64,000 nt of DNA, from the NCBI GenBank assembly GCA_026874595.1, contig CM049307.1:47839678-47903677 (forward strand), written 5' to 3'. The notes beneath the pieces are model-generated. The model worked only from the letters and a program-made list of their open reading frames with translations, had not been told where the DNA came from and ran no database searches. Both the position numbers and the translations under genes were made by a program. Source of the stretch: Sipunculus nudus (taxonomy: Eukaryota; Annelida; Sipuncula; Golfingiida; Sipunculidae). Positions 32,618-43,278 of this stretch are shown here, in pieces (the first letter of the stretch is position 1; each line of letters starts with the position of its first letter).

Positions 32618-34840
32618 TTAGATTTGACTCTTCAGTTGTTGTGGTAGCAAAATCTGTTTCAATTTGCCTTTACATGGATCTTGCACTGATCGATACAGTA
32701 CTCCTTTAGACTCTTTTAAGCGATCCCATTGGCGCAAAAGCAATTGTACTTCTTTTGTAGCATGTTTTCTCTGTGTCAGTGAAGGTTTGACACCTTCCTT
32801 GAGAAATTTCTTAACCGGACCTATTACAGGGTCTTGACTCTGCAGATCTGACATCTGTTTAGCCCCTACAGTGGGTAGAACAGTGGCTTTCAACTCATGG
32901 TGTTCTGCTATAGATAACAGTTCCTTTTCAGGTGTTGAGATTGCTATTTGACAAGCTTTTGCTTGTATCTCCTTTGGTACATTTGCAGATTCTAACACAA
33001 AAGCACAGATACTTGCTACTTCTTCAGCATCTAAATCCCAGGGTCTGCTTTCTTGCCGGCTTAGGAAATCTGCATTGGTATTCTCTTTACCAGACCGGTA
33101 TTTGAAAGAAAAATTGAAAGATGCTAAAGCAGCAACCCATCTTTGCTCCACAGCATTCAGCTTGCCACGACCCATCACATATGTGAGTGGATTATTATCA
33201 GTATAGACGGTAAAGTTGCTCCCAATCAGGTAATCTTTAAACTTATCAGCTACAGCCCATTTCAGTGCCAACAGCTCCAATTTTCTGGAGCTGTATCCCT
33301 CCTTGTTTTTCTCACCACCTCTCAGACCTCTACTGGCATATGCTATTACACGTTTAATTCCATCTTGTTCTTGACTTAGTACCGCTCCAAGCCCTTGATC
33401 TGACGCGTCTGTTTCCAGAATGAACGGTTTGGTGAAATCAGCATAAGCAAGGACTGGAGTTGTTGTAGGTTTACCCTTTAGCACTTGAAATGCTTGCTCA
33501 TGCTCTGATTCCCAATAAGGCAATGCCTGATTTTTGCTTCTGCCGTGTCCTTTCTTGTTCTTTCCAGAAGCAGATCCTACTAAAGCATGCAGTGGGGCTG
33601 CAATTTTGGCAAAATTTGGAACAAACCGGCGATAGTATGAACAAAATCCTAAAAATCTTCGTAGTTCTCGCACAGTGGTTGGTACCTCATACTCTTTGAC
33701 TGCTGCTACCTTTCCAGGATCAGGACAGATACCATCCGCTGATACTATATGGCCTAAGTAGGTCACTTCTTCTTTGAACAAAGCACACTTTTCAGCCTTC
33801 AGTTTGAGATTGTGTTTAGCTAAAGTGCTGAAAACTTTTTCCAGTCGTTCTAGATGTTCCTCAATGGTGCTGGAGAACACGATGATATCGTCGAGGTACA
33901 CCAGAAGAATCCGAAAAATGTCCTCTCGGAATACCTGACTCATTAGCCGCTGGAATGTGGCGGGTGCTGTAGAAAGTCCGAATGGCATCCTGCGATATTG
34001 ATACAGGCCCATTGGAGTTATGAATGCCGTCTTCTTTCTGTCCTCAGGGGCGACCTCTATCTGATGGTATGCAGAAGTTAAGTCTAAGGTGGTAAAATAC
34101 TTGGCACCTGTCAATGCATCTAAAGATTCCTCGATCCTTGGGAGAGGAAAGGCATCCTTCCGGATGTTGGTGTTTAACTTTCTATAGTCAACACACATAC
34201 GGATTTCGTTATTCTTTTTCCGTACTATAACAATAGGAGAAGCATATTCTGAGTTACTTTCCTCAATTATACCTTTATCTAAGAGACCATTGAGATGTTC
34301 TTGGACATCCTGCCACAACTGAGGGGGGATTCTCCTGAATGGTTGAACAACAGGGACATCATCAGTTGTGTTGATGTGATGCTGAACTGTTTTTGTGCAT
34401 CCCAGCTTTTCTTCATCTGCAAGGAATACATTGCGATGTTTCATAATTGATGCTTTCACTCTTTCCAGTTCGTCCATGGTTCCGATTAAGTGTGATAAAT
34501 CCACTTTTGGCATCTGTTCGCTGTCTCTTTCTGCCGGAGAATCATGAATCGATTCATGGTTTGATTCCTGGTTTGAATGACTGACAGTGACACTGCTCTC
34601 ACTGCAGGACAAATGAAGTTTACTTTCTTTCCCGGTCACAATATCCACCATGTGGCATACTCCTATTCTGGTCCCAGGAAGTAATTTGATATCCCTCTGA
34701 CCAGTGTTAACAACTTGGATTTTGGAACTGGCACTTAATATTATCCCAGGAACTATATACAAACTTCCCATAATACCTTTGTCAAAGGCGTCTACAAAAC
34801 ACAGACCTTCTTGATTGGGTGTCATAACTGGTACAAAAGC
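32618..34840 (-). CDS. pol: Reverse transcriptase and RNase H (broken pol segment)
   Basis: About 740 residues open from just after an in-frame TAG to TAA at 32620-32618. RT: DKGIIEESNSEYASPIV, then VDYRKLN, TTLDLTSAYHQIE, FGLSTAPATFQRLM and the catalytic YLDDIIVFS. RNase H: ILETDASDQGLGAVLSQ and TVYTDNNPL. This makes cDNA from the element RNA within the particle. The listed 5' edge is a GTG following TAG, not a start; upstream residues of this frame stay open behind the TAG. Broken in this copy at both ends. Confidence 0.9.
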   Translation of the reverse strand, partial: AFVPVMTPNQEGLCFVDAFDKGIMGSLYIVPGIILSASSKIQVVNTGQRDIKLLPGTRIGVCHMVDIVTGKESKLHLSCSESSVTVSHSNQESNHESIHDSPAERDSEQMPKVDLSHLIGTMDELERVKASIMKHRNVFLADEEKLGCTKTVQHHINTTDDVPVVQPFRRIPPQLWQDVQEHLNGLLDKGIIEESNSEYASPIVIVRKKNNEIRMCVDYRKLNTNIRKDAFPLPRIEESLDALTGAKYFTTLDLTSAYHQIEVAPEDRKKTAFITPMGLYQYRRMPFGLSTAPATFQRLMSQVFREDIFRILLVYLDDIIVFSSTIEEHLERLEKVFSTLAKHNLKLKAEKCALFKEEVTYLGHIVSADGICPDPGKVAAVKEYEVPTTVRELRRFLGFCSYYRRFVPNFAKIAAPLHALVGSASGKNKKGHGRSKNQALPYWESEHEQAFQVLKGKPTTTPVLAYADFTKPFILETDASDQGLGAVLSQEQDGIKRVIAYASRGLRGGEKNKEGYSSRKLELLALKWAVADKFKDYLIGSNFTVYTDNNPLTYVMGRGKLNAVEQRWVAALASFNFSFKYRSGKENTNADFLSRQESRPWDLDAEEVASICAFVLESANVPKEIQAKACQIAISTPEKELLSIAEHHELKATVLPTVGAKQMSDLQSQDPVIGPVKKFLKEGVKPSLTQRKHATKEVQLLLRQWDRLKESKGVLYRSVQDPCKGKLKQILLPQQLKSQI

Positions 34841-34898
34841 CACCTAACCAGCTTTGATTAAACATGCCTCACACTTGCTGACTCTGGCAAACCCTAAA

Positions 34899-35404
34899 TT
34901 AGAAGAACAGCTCTCTTGGGTTTGTTTTTATAATAGTCTCAGATGACTTCAACAAATGTGAAAATTGTGGTACATGCTGTAAAACATTAGTACCTAATAT
35001 ACTTGGGATTTCATTTCTCATATTTGTACAGTCTGGACTATCTTTCAGCACAAGCACACCCACCTCAGATAATTTGACACCTTGTAAAACTACATCTGTA
35101 ATGAAAAGACCCAAATATGGCACTTCAAGTCCATTTGCACCATTTATTTTAAACCAGGTTTGTGCCATTAGAAAATTTCCTGACACTGGTTTCAAATGGT
35201 CTTCAAAGAATTTTTCTGATACTAAAGTCACTTGTGATCCCGTGTCAATCAGTGCTGAAGTGTCCTTACCACCAATTTGGACTCTAACTACGGGCCTACC
35301 CCCTACTGTTTTCTGGATAATTTTATCTCTAGAGTCACAATTAGGATCCTGTGAGCCAACATTTTTACCTATTGAATTGCTCACATATTCAATAGGGAAA
35401 ACTA
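34899..35404 (-). CDS. pro: Retrotransposon aspartic protease
   Basis: Retroviral-type pepsin-like protease in the -1 frame relative to gag. It has no ATG of its own and is presumably made by frameshifting. The active site is ALIDTGSQVTLVS, and SILGTNVLQ resembles the second conserved hydrophobic-Gly motif. The frame stops at TAA (34901-34899). The following RT frame is +1 relative to it and overlaps upstream, so Pro-RT continuity is lost here. Confidence 0.85.
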
Positions 35405-35411
35405 GTTTGGG
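35402..35411 (-). promoter_or_regulatory. Programmed -1 frameshift site between gag and pro
   Basis: Minus strand reads C CCA AAC in gag frame (35411-35405), fitting X XXY YYZ, followed at once by the gag stop TAG (35404-35402). The protease frame is exactly -1 and is open across this point. Confidence 0.72.
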
Positions 35412-36589
35412 ATGTTTTGTTGCCTCTCAAATTCAGTTGCTGTCGCGTTTCGTTGTGACCCAAATCTGGTTGCTGTTGTGTTTGGTTGTGACCCAAATGC
35501 GGTTGCTGTTGCGTTTAGTTGTGACCCAAATCCAGTTGCTGTCGTGTCCTGCTGCCCCATGCCCTGGTGCTGTGTTGGTGGAATAAATGGAGGTGGTAAC
35601 TGTGGTTGATAAAAACAAGGAGCCTGATTGGGATAATAGCCGCTTTGATAGAATTGAGGATACACTTGATTCCCTGGGGAAGGTACCATTGGAGCATACT
35701 GGCTCTTTGGATTGTAAGCTCGCTCCTGTTTAGCTTTCCTGTCTGGACATTCTCTTTTTATGTGTCCTGGTTTACCACAGAGAAAGCATTTGTTTTCCTG
35801 CTTATATTTTGGCGTCTTTTTCTTGTCACTCAAACTGGTCAGAAGCTGATGCTGTTGGTCAAGCTGGAATTGTTGTTTCCTCTGGATTGTCAACAAATCT
35901 ATCATTTGCTTCTTTAAGTCCAAATCTTGTTCTCTCTGAACTGGTTCTGCAACCATTTCATTCATCCATGCATCTGTTTTAGTATCCTCTGACTGCCACA
36001 GAAGTGCTTCTTCTCTTATTTGTGTGAATGAGAGCTCATTATTCGACCGGATCTTGTCTTTAAGGAATCTTCTTAGTGTCACGTCTCGAACCTTTTCAGC
36101 AAATTTGTCTCTTAGAGCCTTATCTTTATTCCTTACAAACTCTGGATTTAATTTTATGATCCTCTCAAAAAGCTCCATGAGTGCATAGCTGAAATCACGC
36201 AATCCCTCTCCTTGCCGTTGCTTACGGTTGTGGTACACTTCCTCAATCTGGGACACCGGCATGGTATCACCAAATGCTTGCCGTAGAATGGCAAATATGT
36301 CAGATGGTGTTTTCCTGTCCTCTTGTGGCATGTACTCCACCTCGATCAAAGCACGGTCTTCCAGGCTAGATAGAATATAATCTACAGCCTTAGACCCATC
36401 CAAATCCTGAATAGAGATATACCGTTTTATGTCGGTGATCCATCTCTTTAATTCTTTTCTGTCACCACCAAATTTCTTGACCTTTGGCACCTTAAGTGGT
36501 GTTTGGACAACTACATTAGGCACCATCCTAGCATCCATGTCTCGTTGCAACTTAGCAATTTGATCCTGTAAATCTTGCAACGTGGCCAT
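35402..36589 (-). CDS. gag: Retrotransposon Gag
   Basis: 395 residues from the first ATG (36589-36587); the frame is open a little further upstream but only via a non-ATG codon. N-terminal coiled-coil-like LQDLQDQIAKLQRDM, then a capsid-like region with FGGDRKELKRWITDIKRYI and the YHNRKQRQGEGLRDFSY stretch. One CCHC zinc knuckle, CFLCGKPGHIKREC (about residues 268-281), binds RNA in packaging. The C-terminal tail has 33-bp tandem repeats (FGSQxNxTAT). The frame ends in TAG directly after a slippery heptamer. Intact. Confidence 0.93.
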   Translation of the reverse strand: MATLQDLQDQIAKLQRDMDARMVPNVVVQTPLKVPKVKKFGGDRKELKRWITDIKRYISIQDLDGSKAVDYILSSLEDRALIEVEYMPQEDRKTPSDIFAILRQAFGDTMPVSQIEEVYHNRKQRQGEGLRDFSYALMELFERIIKLNPEFVRNKDKALRDKFAEKVRDVTLRRFLKDKIRSNNELSFTQIREEALLWQSEDTKTDAWMNEMVAEPVQREQDLDLKKQMIDLLTIQRKQQFQLDQQHQLLTSLSDKKKTPKYKQENKCFLCGKPGHIKRECPDRKAKQERAYNPKSQYAPMVPSPGNQVYPQFYQSGYYPNQAPCFYQPQLPPPFIPPTQHQGMGQQDTTATGFGSQLNATATAFGSQPNTTATRFGSQRNATATEFERQQNIPN

Positions 36590-37290
36590 GACTGATTTCA
36601 AATACTTAACTTCACACAAATTTGACCAAAATTTTACATATAATGTTGATTATGGACACTGTACCTTTAGTCCTCTAATTGATGAAAGGAAAACAAAACT
36701 AAGAGAACTAACATACTAGTGAAAAGTGAAAATACATACTGTGTAAAATCATGCAAAACAGCGGGCTTAGGCTTACACAGCCACTTACTTCATCAAATAT
36801 AAAATAAAAAAAATAACAATCAGTAAATCAATCTGTGAATTACTTAAATGGATACCACATAAAAATATAACTGATCTACTCTCCAACAACAATAGTTTTT
36901 ACTCTCATAACTAAATGTATGTAAATGACCAAAATGTACAATCAAATAAGAGCCATTGTATTACTTTCCAGGCTCGACAGGAAGTTAAGCAAGTAGCTTA
37001 ATCAGATTTGCCATGATTTCATTTCAGTGTTACATCTAAATAAGACAAGTTAAAACAATCAAACAAATATACAATAATTCTCATATTATGTGGGACACAT
37101 ATTATACTTCACGATCTGAATCTCAAACACAATGATAAAAGTCTCTGGACCACTGGTAGCATTCTATAATAAAACACAAAAACCTTGATACGCTCCCCTC
37201 ACGCCAGCCACTGTGGAGCGATCTTCCATGTAGAGCCTCTAGGCCTTGAACTGCTGTCTGTCGATGTCCACCACCTAGTTTGATCATGGG
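36590..37290 (-). other. Retrotransposon 5' leader
   Basis: About 700 nt between PBS and gag ATG, without a conserved ORF. It would hold any packaging signal; none is recognisable by eye. Confidence 0.7.
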
Positions 37291-37308
37291 ATCCCACCGC
37301 TGCCACCA
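37291..37308 (-). promoter_or_regulatory. Primer binding site, tRNA-Leu type
   Basis: Minus strand reads TGGTGGCAGCGGTGGGAT, 3 nt downstream of the 5' LTR. Its complement ATCCCACCGCTGCCA-CCA matches the 3' end of animal tRNA-Leu(AAG) as I know it. Confidence 0.8.
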
Positions 37309-37311
37309 ATA

Positions 37312-40187
37312 TGTAACCGTGGGTTGGGGACGAAGACCAGTAGACAAGACAAGTTGATTTAATCTGTTTATTCTTACGGTTCCTAAATGGAGTGGCTGGC
37401 GAACCAGCTAAAATACAAAAATATAAAAGAAATTTAAGATATGAATGTAACAAAGGGTCAAGATAAAAATAATTATTGTTGAATATATATAGCAATTTTC
37501 TTACTCATCCAGTTATCATTCAATGCAGTTTAGGTACTGAAAACCTGATAAATTTGACAAAGCCATAATGTGAATTTTCTTTTGAAATATGTAAAGTGTT
37601 TACAAATAACCCATCCTTAATTTCTGGCTCTGATACTAAGGATACCTAAACAATTATTATTTAAACTTGAAAACAATCGTAATTTCAAAGAATTATATTG
37701 AAAATGAATATATCTCTATGATTGATCACAATTTACATAAATTACCATAATAAACAATGTAAAGTTGATTGTATGGAATAAAACCCCATTAACTTACAAC
37801 AAATAGTATGGTTTGTTCTGTACAACAGTTAATCTTGAAAGTCGTCCTGTTGTCTATTGTATGTTTGACCTATAAAAACAAACAATCTTTAATCTGACAG
37901 ATAGATTGTAAAAATCGCTGAGAAATACATAAAATGATATGATATATCTCGGAAGGCATATCAATATAATAAAACATTGTAATGATAAACCCTCTAAGAA
38001 CTTGGCATATCCAATACAAATAACATATACATAAATGCCCATGATACTTTCAGTCACTAGAAACCAATTATCTTATCATAAAATTGTACGAAAACAATTA
38101 CCCAGGTTTCTATTAGTAACATGTATCAGCATAACACACATACATAAATGTACCCTATGACTTGAAGTGTATAAGCAGACAAATGCAATGCAATAAAATA
38201 ATTGAAATAATTTATACACACACAAGTCGGGTAAACAACAAAAGTAACTACACTAAGAGTCCTAAAACATCATGCTCCGCCCAAACATTTTACTACATGC
38301 CAACAATACAATGCTGCATCTTTATTCCTTTGGACTTGCACAATAACCTCTTTATCCAAAGAGAAAATCCAATAAAATGACAATACACAAAACTAGTAAA
38401 ACATTACATTCAATCCTCAATTATTGATTTTACCATCAATGAATAAAATAATAAATGATTCAAGAAATTCTATGCATAATTAATTAATAATACTCATAAA
38501 TTGACAAAGTAAATTAACTAATTAGCACTGGTACAGTACACTTAGTCATTGTTGAGTGGTCAAGGCCACAAGTACCAGTATCACCTGTTGTAGCTATTGT
38601 GGTGACATTTTACAGAAAACAACGTAACCCCAAACTGATATACATGACTGTAAGTTGCAGCTGCTTGCCTGCGGGAACAATTAAATGGCACAGTTTGTGT
38701 ACAACATGAGCGACAAGGGTCCCCTGTCCTGGTCTGTGGAACCTGATGTTACAGCCAGACAGCTATTGACCTTAGACATTAAGAGGTCAGGGACTGTCCC
38801 CAGCTCTCTCGCAGAGAGAGAGAAGGGGGGGGGGGGATGTCAGAGACAACATATGCCATATCTTAGAGGGTAAACAAAACTCATGCCTAGACAGTCCCAT
38901 ATGTATATCCTAAACAGATTTAATTCCACATACTCAGAAATGGGCACACCTGTCACTTATTTAAATGAACATTTAGACAATTATTTTCATGCAAACATTT
39001 CAGCCAATTAATAATAATAACTCACCAGATATAAATATTGCACATGTTACACTGTCTGCACGTATTCTCTTCATGTTTTGATCTGAAGAGAACATTAAAT
39101 GAACTAACTCTTTCTATCTCACCCTGAATTATATTATGTAACAATAGTCTAGCAAAATTGGGGAAAGGAACACAAGTTGGACTTCTGTGTCTACAGGATA
39201 CATTTAACATGCAGATACTAGACATTTCCTGTCTGATTATACATTACACTCATCAGTGCTTACAGGAATAAATATAAAACAACATTATGTAACAATTCTA
39301 ATACTCATCCCTGAAAGGGACAACCTGCCACATTCCACTGCTATTTCTCAAAAATAACGTAAACAGATTTAAAGAATTACAATGTATTGACATTCTAACA
39401 ATTAACATAACTGATCAAGCTGTGTTGCATCAAATGAGTGTCTTGAGACATATATATCAATCATACAAATATTCTGACTGGAATTAAAGCCAATCTGTAC
39501 CTTGGTATAAAGTTAACCTTTTAAACTGCAGTTTTTCTTTAATTGATATCTAAGTACTTAAGTAATGACAAGATGGAAAAACTTAAATTACTTATATGAC
39601 AAAATTAATAAATAAAAAAAACTCTTAGGACTTAAGAGAGTAGCTTATTAAGTATAAATTCTTTACCTTATATTCAGTTGTTTTCAGCTTTCTTCAGACA
39701 GTGGGCCAAAGCGAGGGCCCCACCCTGAGCAGGGGGTTATGTACCCAGACATCTGGGTCAAGACGCAAAGTAGTCCTACTTGTGTATTAAATATTAAAAT
39801 ACTACCAAATACATTTATGAATAGAACTTTTGAAATAAACTAAAAACATGTCTGTTCTCTGAACATGTACCCAAATGAAATAATAAAATACATTTATGGT
39901 TTCACAATGCATGCTCCTACATAAACATTAGGTGATATAGGTCAGTCCTGGATTTCCACAGTAACCAGCAACATGACCATATGTAGCTTTCCCTGTAAAG
40001 CGTTTGTCCAGACTGCTGGAGGCCTGCTGTCATTGTATACTTCAAGGACACTACATGTATCATGTGCACATTGGACTGCACAGTCTAAGTAATCATATTA
40101 AAGCATTATGTTGAATAAAACAGCAACAAAATTATTAAGAGATGAAAGTTTAAATAGTTGACATGTCTTAATTTAAACTCTGCTACA
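37312..40187 (-). repeat. 5' LTR
   Basis: 2,876 bp, a direct copy of 28108-30981. It should carry the promoter. An unusually long LTR relative to the 6.3-kb internal region. Confidence 0.95.
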
Positions 40188-40191
40188 TAAC
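40188..40191. repeat. Target-site duplication TAAC, right
   Basis: Partner of 28104-28107; confirms both element boundaries and that the copy inserted as one unit. Confidence 0.85.
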
Positions 40192-42116
40192 ATTGACCCT
40201 TTCTTTTAACAAGACGCGTCTCTTTGTCTTCCGCCTCGCGGCTCAATCATTGTGCAAAAATAATCTGGCACAAGTGCGACGGGTAAGTGCAACAAGGGCA
40301 CGCCCAGTCTTCTCAATAGAGAATCAACAGTTAATGGGTACACGGATTTCGATAAAATCTCTTGAAGAATGCCCAGAGTCAATCAGTGACCCGCTGCCCT
40401 CCTTCCATCCTGTCTTTGTACATGTATTGCTCTACCAATCTGCTTTTAGAATTTCAGTTATTGATGAAACGTGAATTGATATCTAATATTCCTGGATGTC
40501 ATACAATTAGTGAGAACTAGAAGGAATGGGGAGGATTCTTAATGTCTGTTACACACACCATGCAGACCTGAAAATCATGAAATATACCAAAGCCTAAGGC
40601 GAAATTTATAGTCCTCACGAGTCACGATAATGCATGCATTCACTTTGACTGAAGCCCACCATGGTCCTGCATATGGTCTTCTGTGGTGTCTACGTGTAAA
40701 GCATTAAATTAGCCATAACAGTAGCATGATAATTTAACATGGCTAATTTCGTCGGTGTGTTTAACTGTTTGAAATTTATTTATTTATTTTTTTTTTTTAA
40801 TTTTGAAATAACGTTATCTGGAAAAGAGGCTTGCTGTCTCTGGGCATTCCACCTCATAGGGTCAGTGCTTGCTGCAGTCGGCAGCGCTGACATATAGTCA
40901 AAGATCCATATCACAGAGAAATGGAGTATGTGTCTGGCTAGACAGAGTGTCCGATTCTATAGGCTAGTGTCTGGCTAGTTCTGTGCACACGGGCAAAGGT
41001 ATACTTTTTGTAGGCGAGGGCAGTGAAAATCCGTGGTAAAAATACGGGAACAAATGTTTCCCGTTACACGGGGACACCCCCCACAAAATTCAAGCAGCTC
41101 AGGTGCGTTGTTATTTAGGTCAAGACTGTTGACAGGAGTCACCGGTAGATCTTAGAACAACTCAATATCGCATGGACATCCGAGTCTGATTACTGACGCA
41201 AATGATGGAATCAAGAAGAAGGAGCACCCGGCTCCATGGAGGCACCATTAACTCTAAAGTTGAGAGGTAGATAGATTGTGTAGCGTAGTGTTTATCTTTA
41301 CTCATGTACTACACCTCCGAGGCGGGACATCCCGAGACAGGCGTGGGCCGGAGTGTGCGACCATGGAGTGTCAATCTGGCACAATTTCTTTAATTTTTAA
41401 ATTTGAGTGGTTTATATAATTGCAAATGGCTGATTTGCTGATGATTTAGTGATCATTTGCCATAGGCCTATGAGTCATCGTTAATCTAATTATCAGTGAT
41501 TATATCCCCTGGGAATGGTTATTTTCACCCTGTAGTGGTTGAACAAACGTTATAATATGACAGCAGTGTTAATGATACTGCATGATTTGCTATTGCTCAA
41601 AGTGTCAAAGAAATGCTAAATTAAACTTATATACACATAATACTGCGTGACTGCAACTATTACCTTTTCAAGACTGTATCTTTAGATTCAAAAATATCTG
41701 ATAAAATAAATTGATGATAACAGGCAAACTAGTAAAGTGATAAGCATTTGTGGCCCTGTAGATGAGATGACTTAAGGTTAAGTAAAATGCCATATCTGTC
41801 AGCAGTAATTTACAGTGTGAACAGAAAAAATAACAGCACTGAGTTGCCCAGGTGCATTTGCCCTTCTAACACTTGTAAAAGAGTCTTAATTTTGGACCTG
41901 TCAGAATGGCATGCTTTTTCATGTCAAGAATCATAATAATGCCTGATGAGGATGCAAATATTTCTTTTTATTTTATACAATGCCTTATAAGTTATAGGCT
42001 AGAGGTATACTGTCTCTTGAAATAAACCAGACCAATTGGTCGATATGTTGGTGAAGTAAAGTGTACTTTGTAATAACACCTACTATTTGCAAGAAAATTA
42101 TGTCCAGTATAACTCA
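40192..42116. other. Intergenic or upstream region of the SUN gene
   Basis: More GC- and CpG-rich at 40990-41360 than the surroundings, consistent with a promoter or first-exon region. A candidate first coding exon at 41202-41266 is listed separately. The ORF at 40193-40474 starts in the target duplication and is not recognised. Confidence 0.4.
41202..41266 (+). CDS. Candidate first coding exon of the SUN gene
   Basis: Two consecutive ATGs (41202, 41205) open a basic peptide, MESRRRSTRLHGG and following NSKVE, ending at a donor AG|GTAGAT. SUN proteins start with a very similar RRS.RL nucleoplasmic motif. The exon ends in phase 2 whereas the next recognised exon needs phase 0, so at least one intermediate exon, or a separate promoter, would be required. 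No such exon was found. Confidence 0.4.
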
Positions 42117-42124
42117 GCTTATGA

Positions 42125-42876
42125 CAGGGTTGGGGCCAGGTACAAGTGAAAGTACCTAGGTACATGTACATGTACTTGTGAATTGGCCAGGTACAGGTAC
42201 TTGATTTTCATAGAGTACCTAGGTACAGGTACAGGTACTTTAGAAAGTACCTAGGTACAGGTACATTTATTTTAGGATCACTTCTAAGACATTTTTACGG
42301 ATAATAATAGTTGCATAAATTCATGTATATGCAAGTTAACATGCCTTTTTTTTTTATCAAACAATATTGAAGTCATTTGCTAAAGTTTATTTTACAAAAA
42401 CTTATTATCTGTATGGCACCATACATTCACAAACATGATATGAACGTGTATTAAAAGTCCATTAAGTGCACCAAGTAGACATCATACATTCACAAACATT
42501 TTATTCAAGTCTCATGAAAGTCCATTAAGTACACCAAGTACAGTATGAAACCATACTTCATCAACATGATATTTGTGTACTAAAAGTTGATTAAGTGCAC
42601 AAGTACTAAAGTATAACACCATCCATTCACAAATATGATATTTAAGTGTACTGAAAGTCCATTAAGTCAATCAATTCATGAGCAGTTTATCAAAATGATG
42701 GCTTGCTGATTATTTTACACTACAGGTAACCAAATTAAATTCTGAAAGAAAAAACTGAAAATATGAAAATGTACCTGGAGTACCTTGTACCAGGTACAGG
42801 TACTTTAGTTACAGGTACAAGGTACTTCCTACTCATGACCAGCAGGTACAGGTACAAGTACCTGGCCCCAACCCTG
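42125..42876. mobile_element. hAT-like MITE
   Basis: 752 bp with perfect 19-bp terminal inverted repeats: CAGGGTTGGGGCCAGGTAC at 42125-42143 and its complement at 42858-42876. Flanked by a perfect 8-bp duplication GCTTATGA (42117-42124, 42877-42884), the hAT hallmark. The subterminal regions are crowded with GGTACAGGTAC/GTACCTAGGTAC palindromes. The centre has about four imperfect 70-80-bp repeats (CATTCACAAACATGATAT, AAAGTCCATTAAGTGCACCA). No transposase. Confidence 0.92.
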
Positions 42877-43011
42877 GCTTATGAGTAAAGCTCCCTCCAT
42901 GTTTGGCATTATTTGCTGATTTTCTGGCCATATGTATGAATGCATGTGACGTCTGGCATGGTTGGACTGCAATGTTCAAATTTAACCTAGGTAAAACCTA
43001 TTTTACCAAAC

Positions 43012-43044
43012 CCAGTGGGTAAAAATTTTATTTTTACCCACTGG
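43012..43044. repeat. Perfect 15-bp inverted repeat
   Basis: CCAGTGGGTAAAAAT, loop TTT, ATTTTTACCCACTGG. A second small hairpin, GGTAAAA/TTTTACC, lies at about 42990-43007. Confidence 0.85.
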
Positions 43045-43278
43045 ATTGGGACCCGGGTTTTCCCTAATTATTACCGAAGCAGTTTCCCATGTTTATTTTC
43101 TGTTTTCAAGCAAAGACCAAAACTTAGTTTCTCTCTGATTGGCTAGCAGAAGTCATACACAGTGAATATTAGCAGCAAACTAAGGGGCTCTGACTGCAAC
43201 ACCCCTGTCTAAAATATGTCATTTGCCATTTGCACTGTAAAACCCATATTTGACTGTACAGAGCATGTTTTTTTGATC

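Larger units (their letters stand above)
28108..40187 (-). mobile_element. Full-length Ty3/Gypsy-type LTR retrotransposon
   Basis: 12,080 bp on the minus strand. Two direct LTRs, 28108-30981 (3' LTR) and 37312-40187 (5' LTR), are flanked by a 4-bp duplication TAAC (28104-28107, 40188-40191). In transcription order: 5' LTR, tRNA-Leu-type PBS, leader, gag with CCHC knuckle, protease, RT/RNase H, integrase, purine tract, 3' LTR. The order RT-RNase H-integrase places it in Ty3/Gypsy, not Copia. No envelope-like ORF. Pol is broken at two junctions, so this copy looks non-autonomous unless those are sequencing errors. It lies between FDXR and the SUN gene and disrupts neither. Confidence 0.95.

Noticed and set aside
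33143-33699. Plus-strand ORFs opposite pol, and others opposite gag (35074-35917)
   Set aside because: Antisense shadows of the retrotransposon coding regions.
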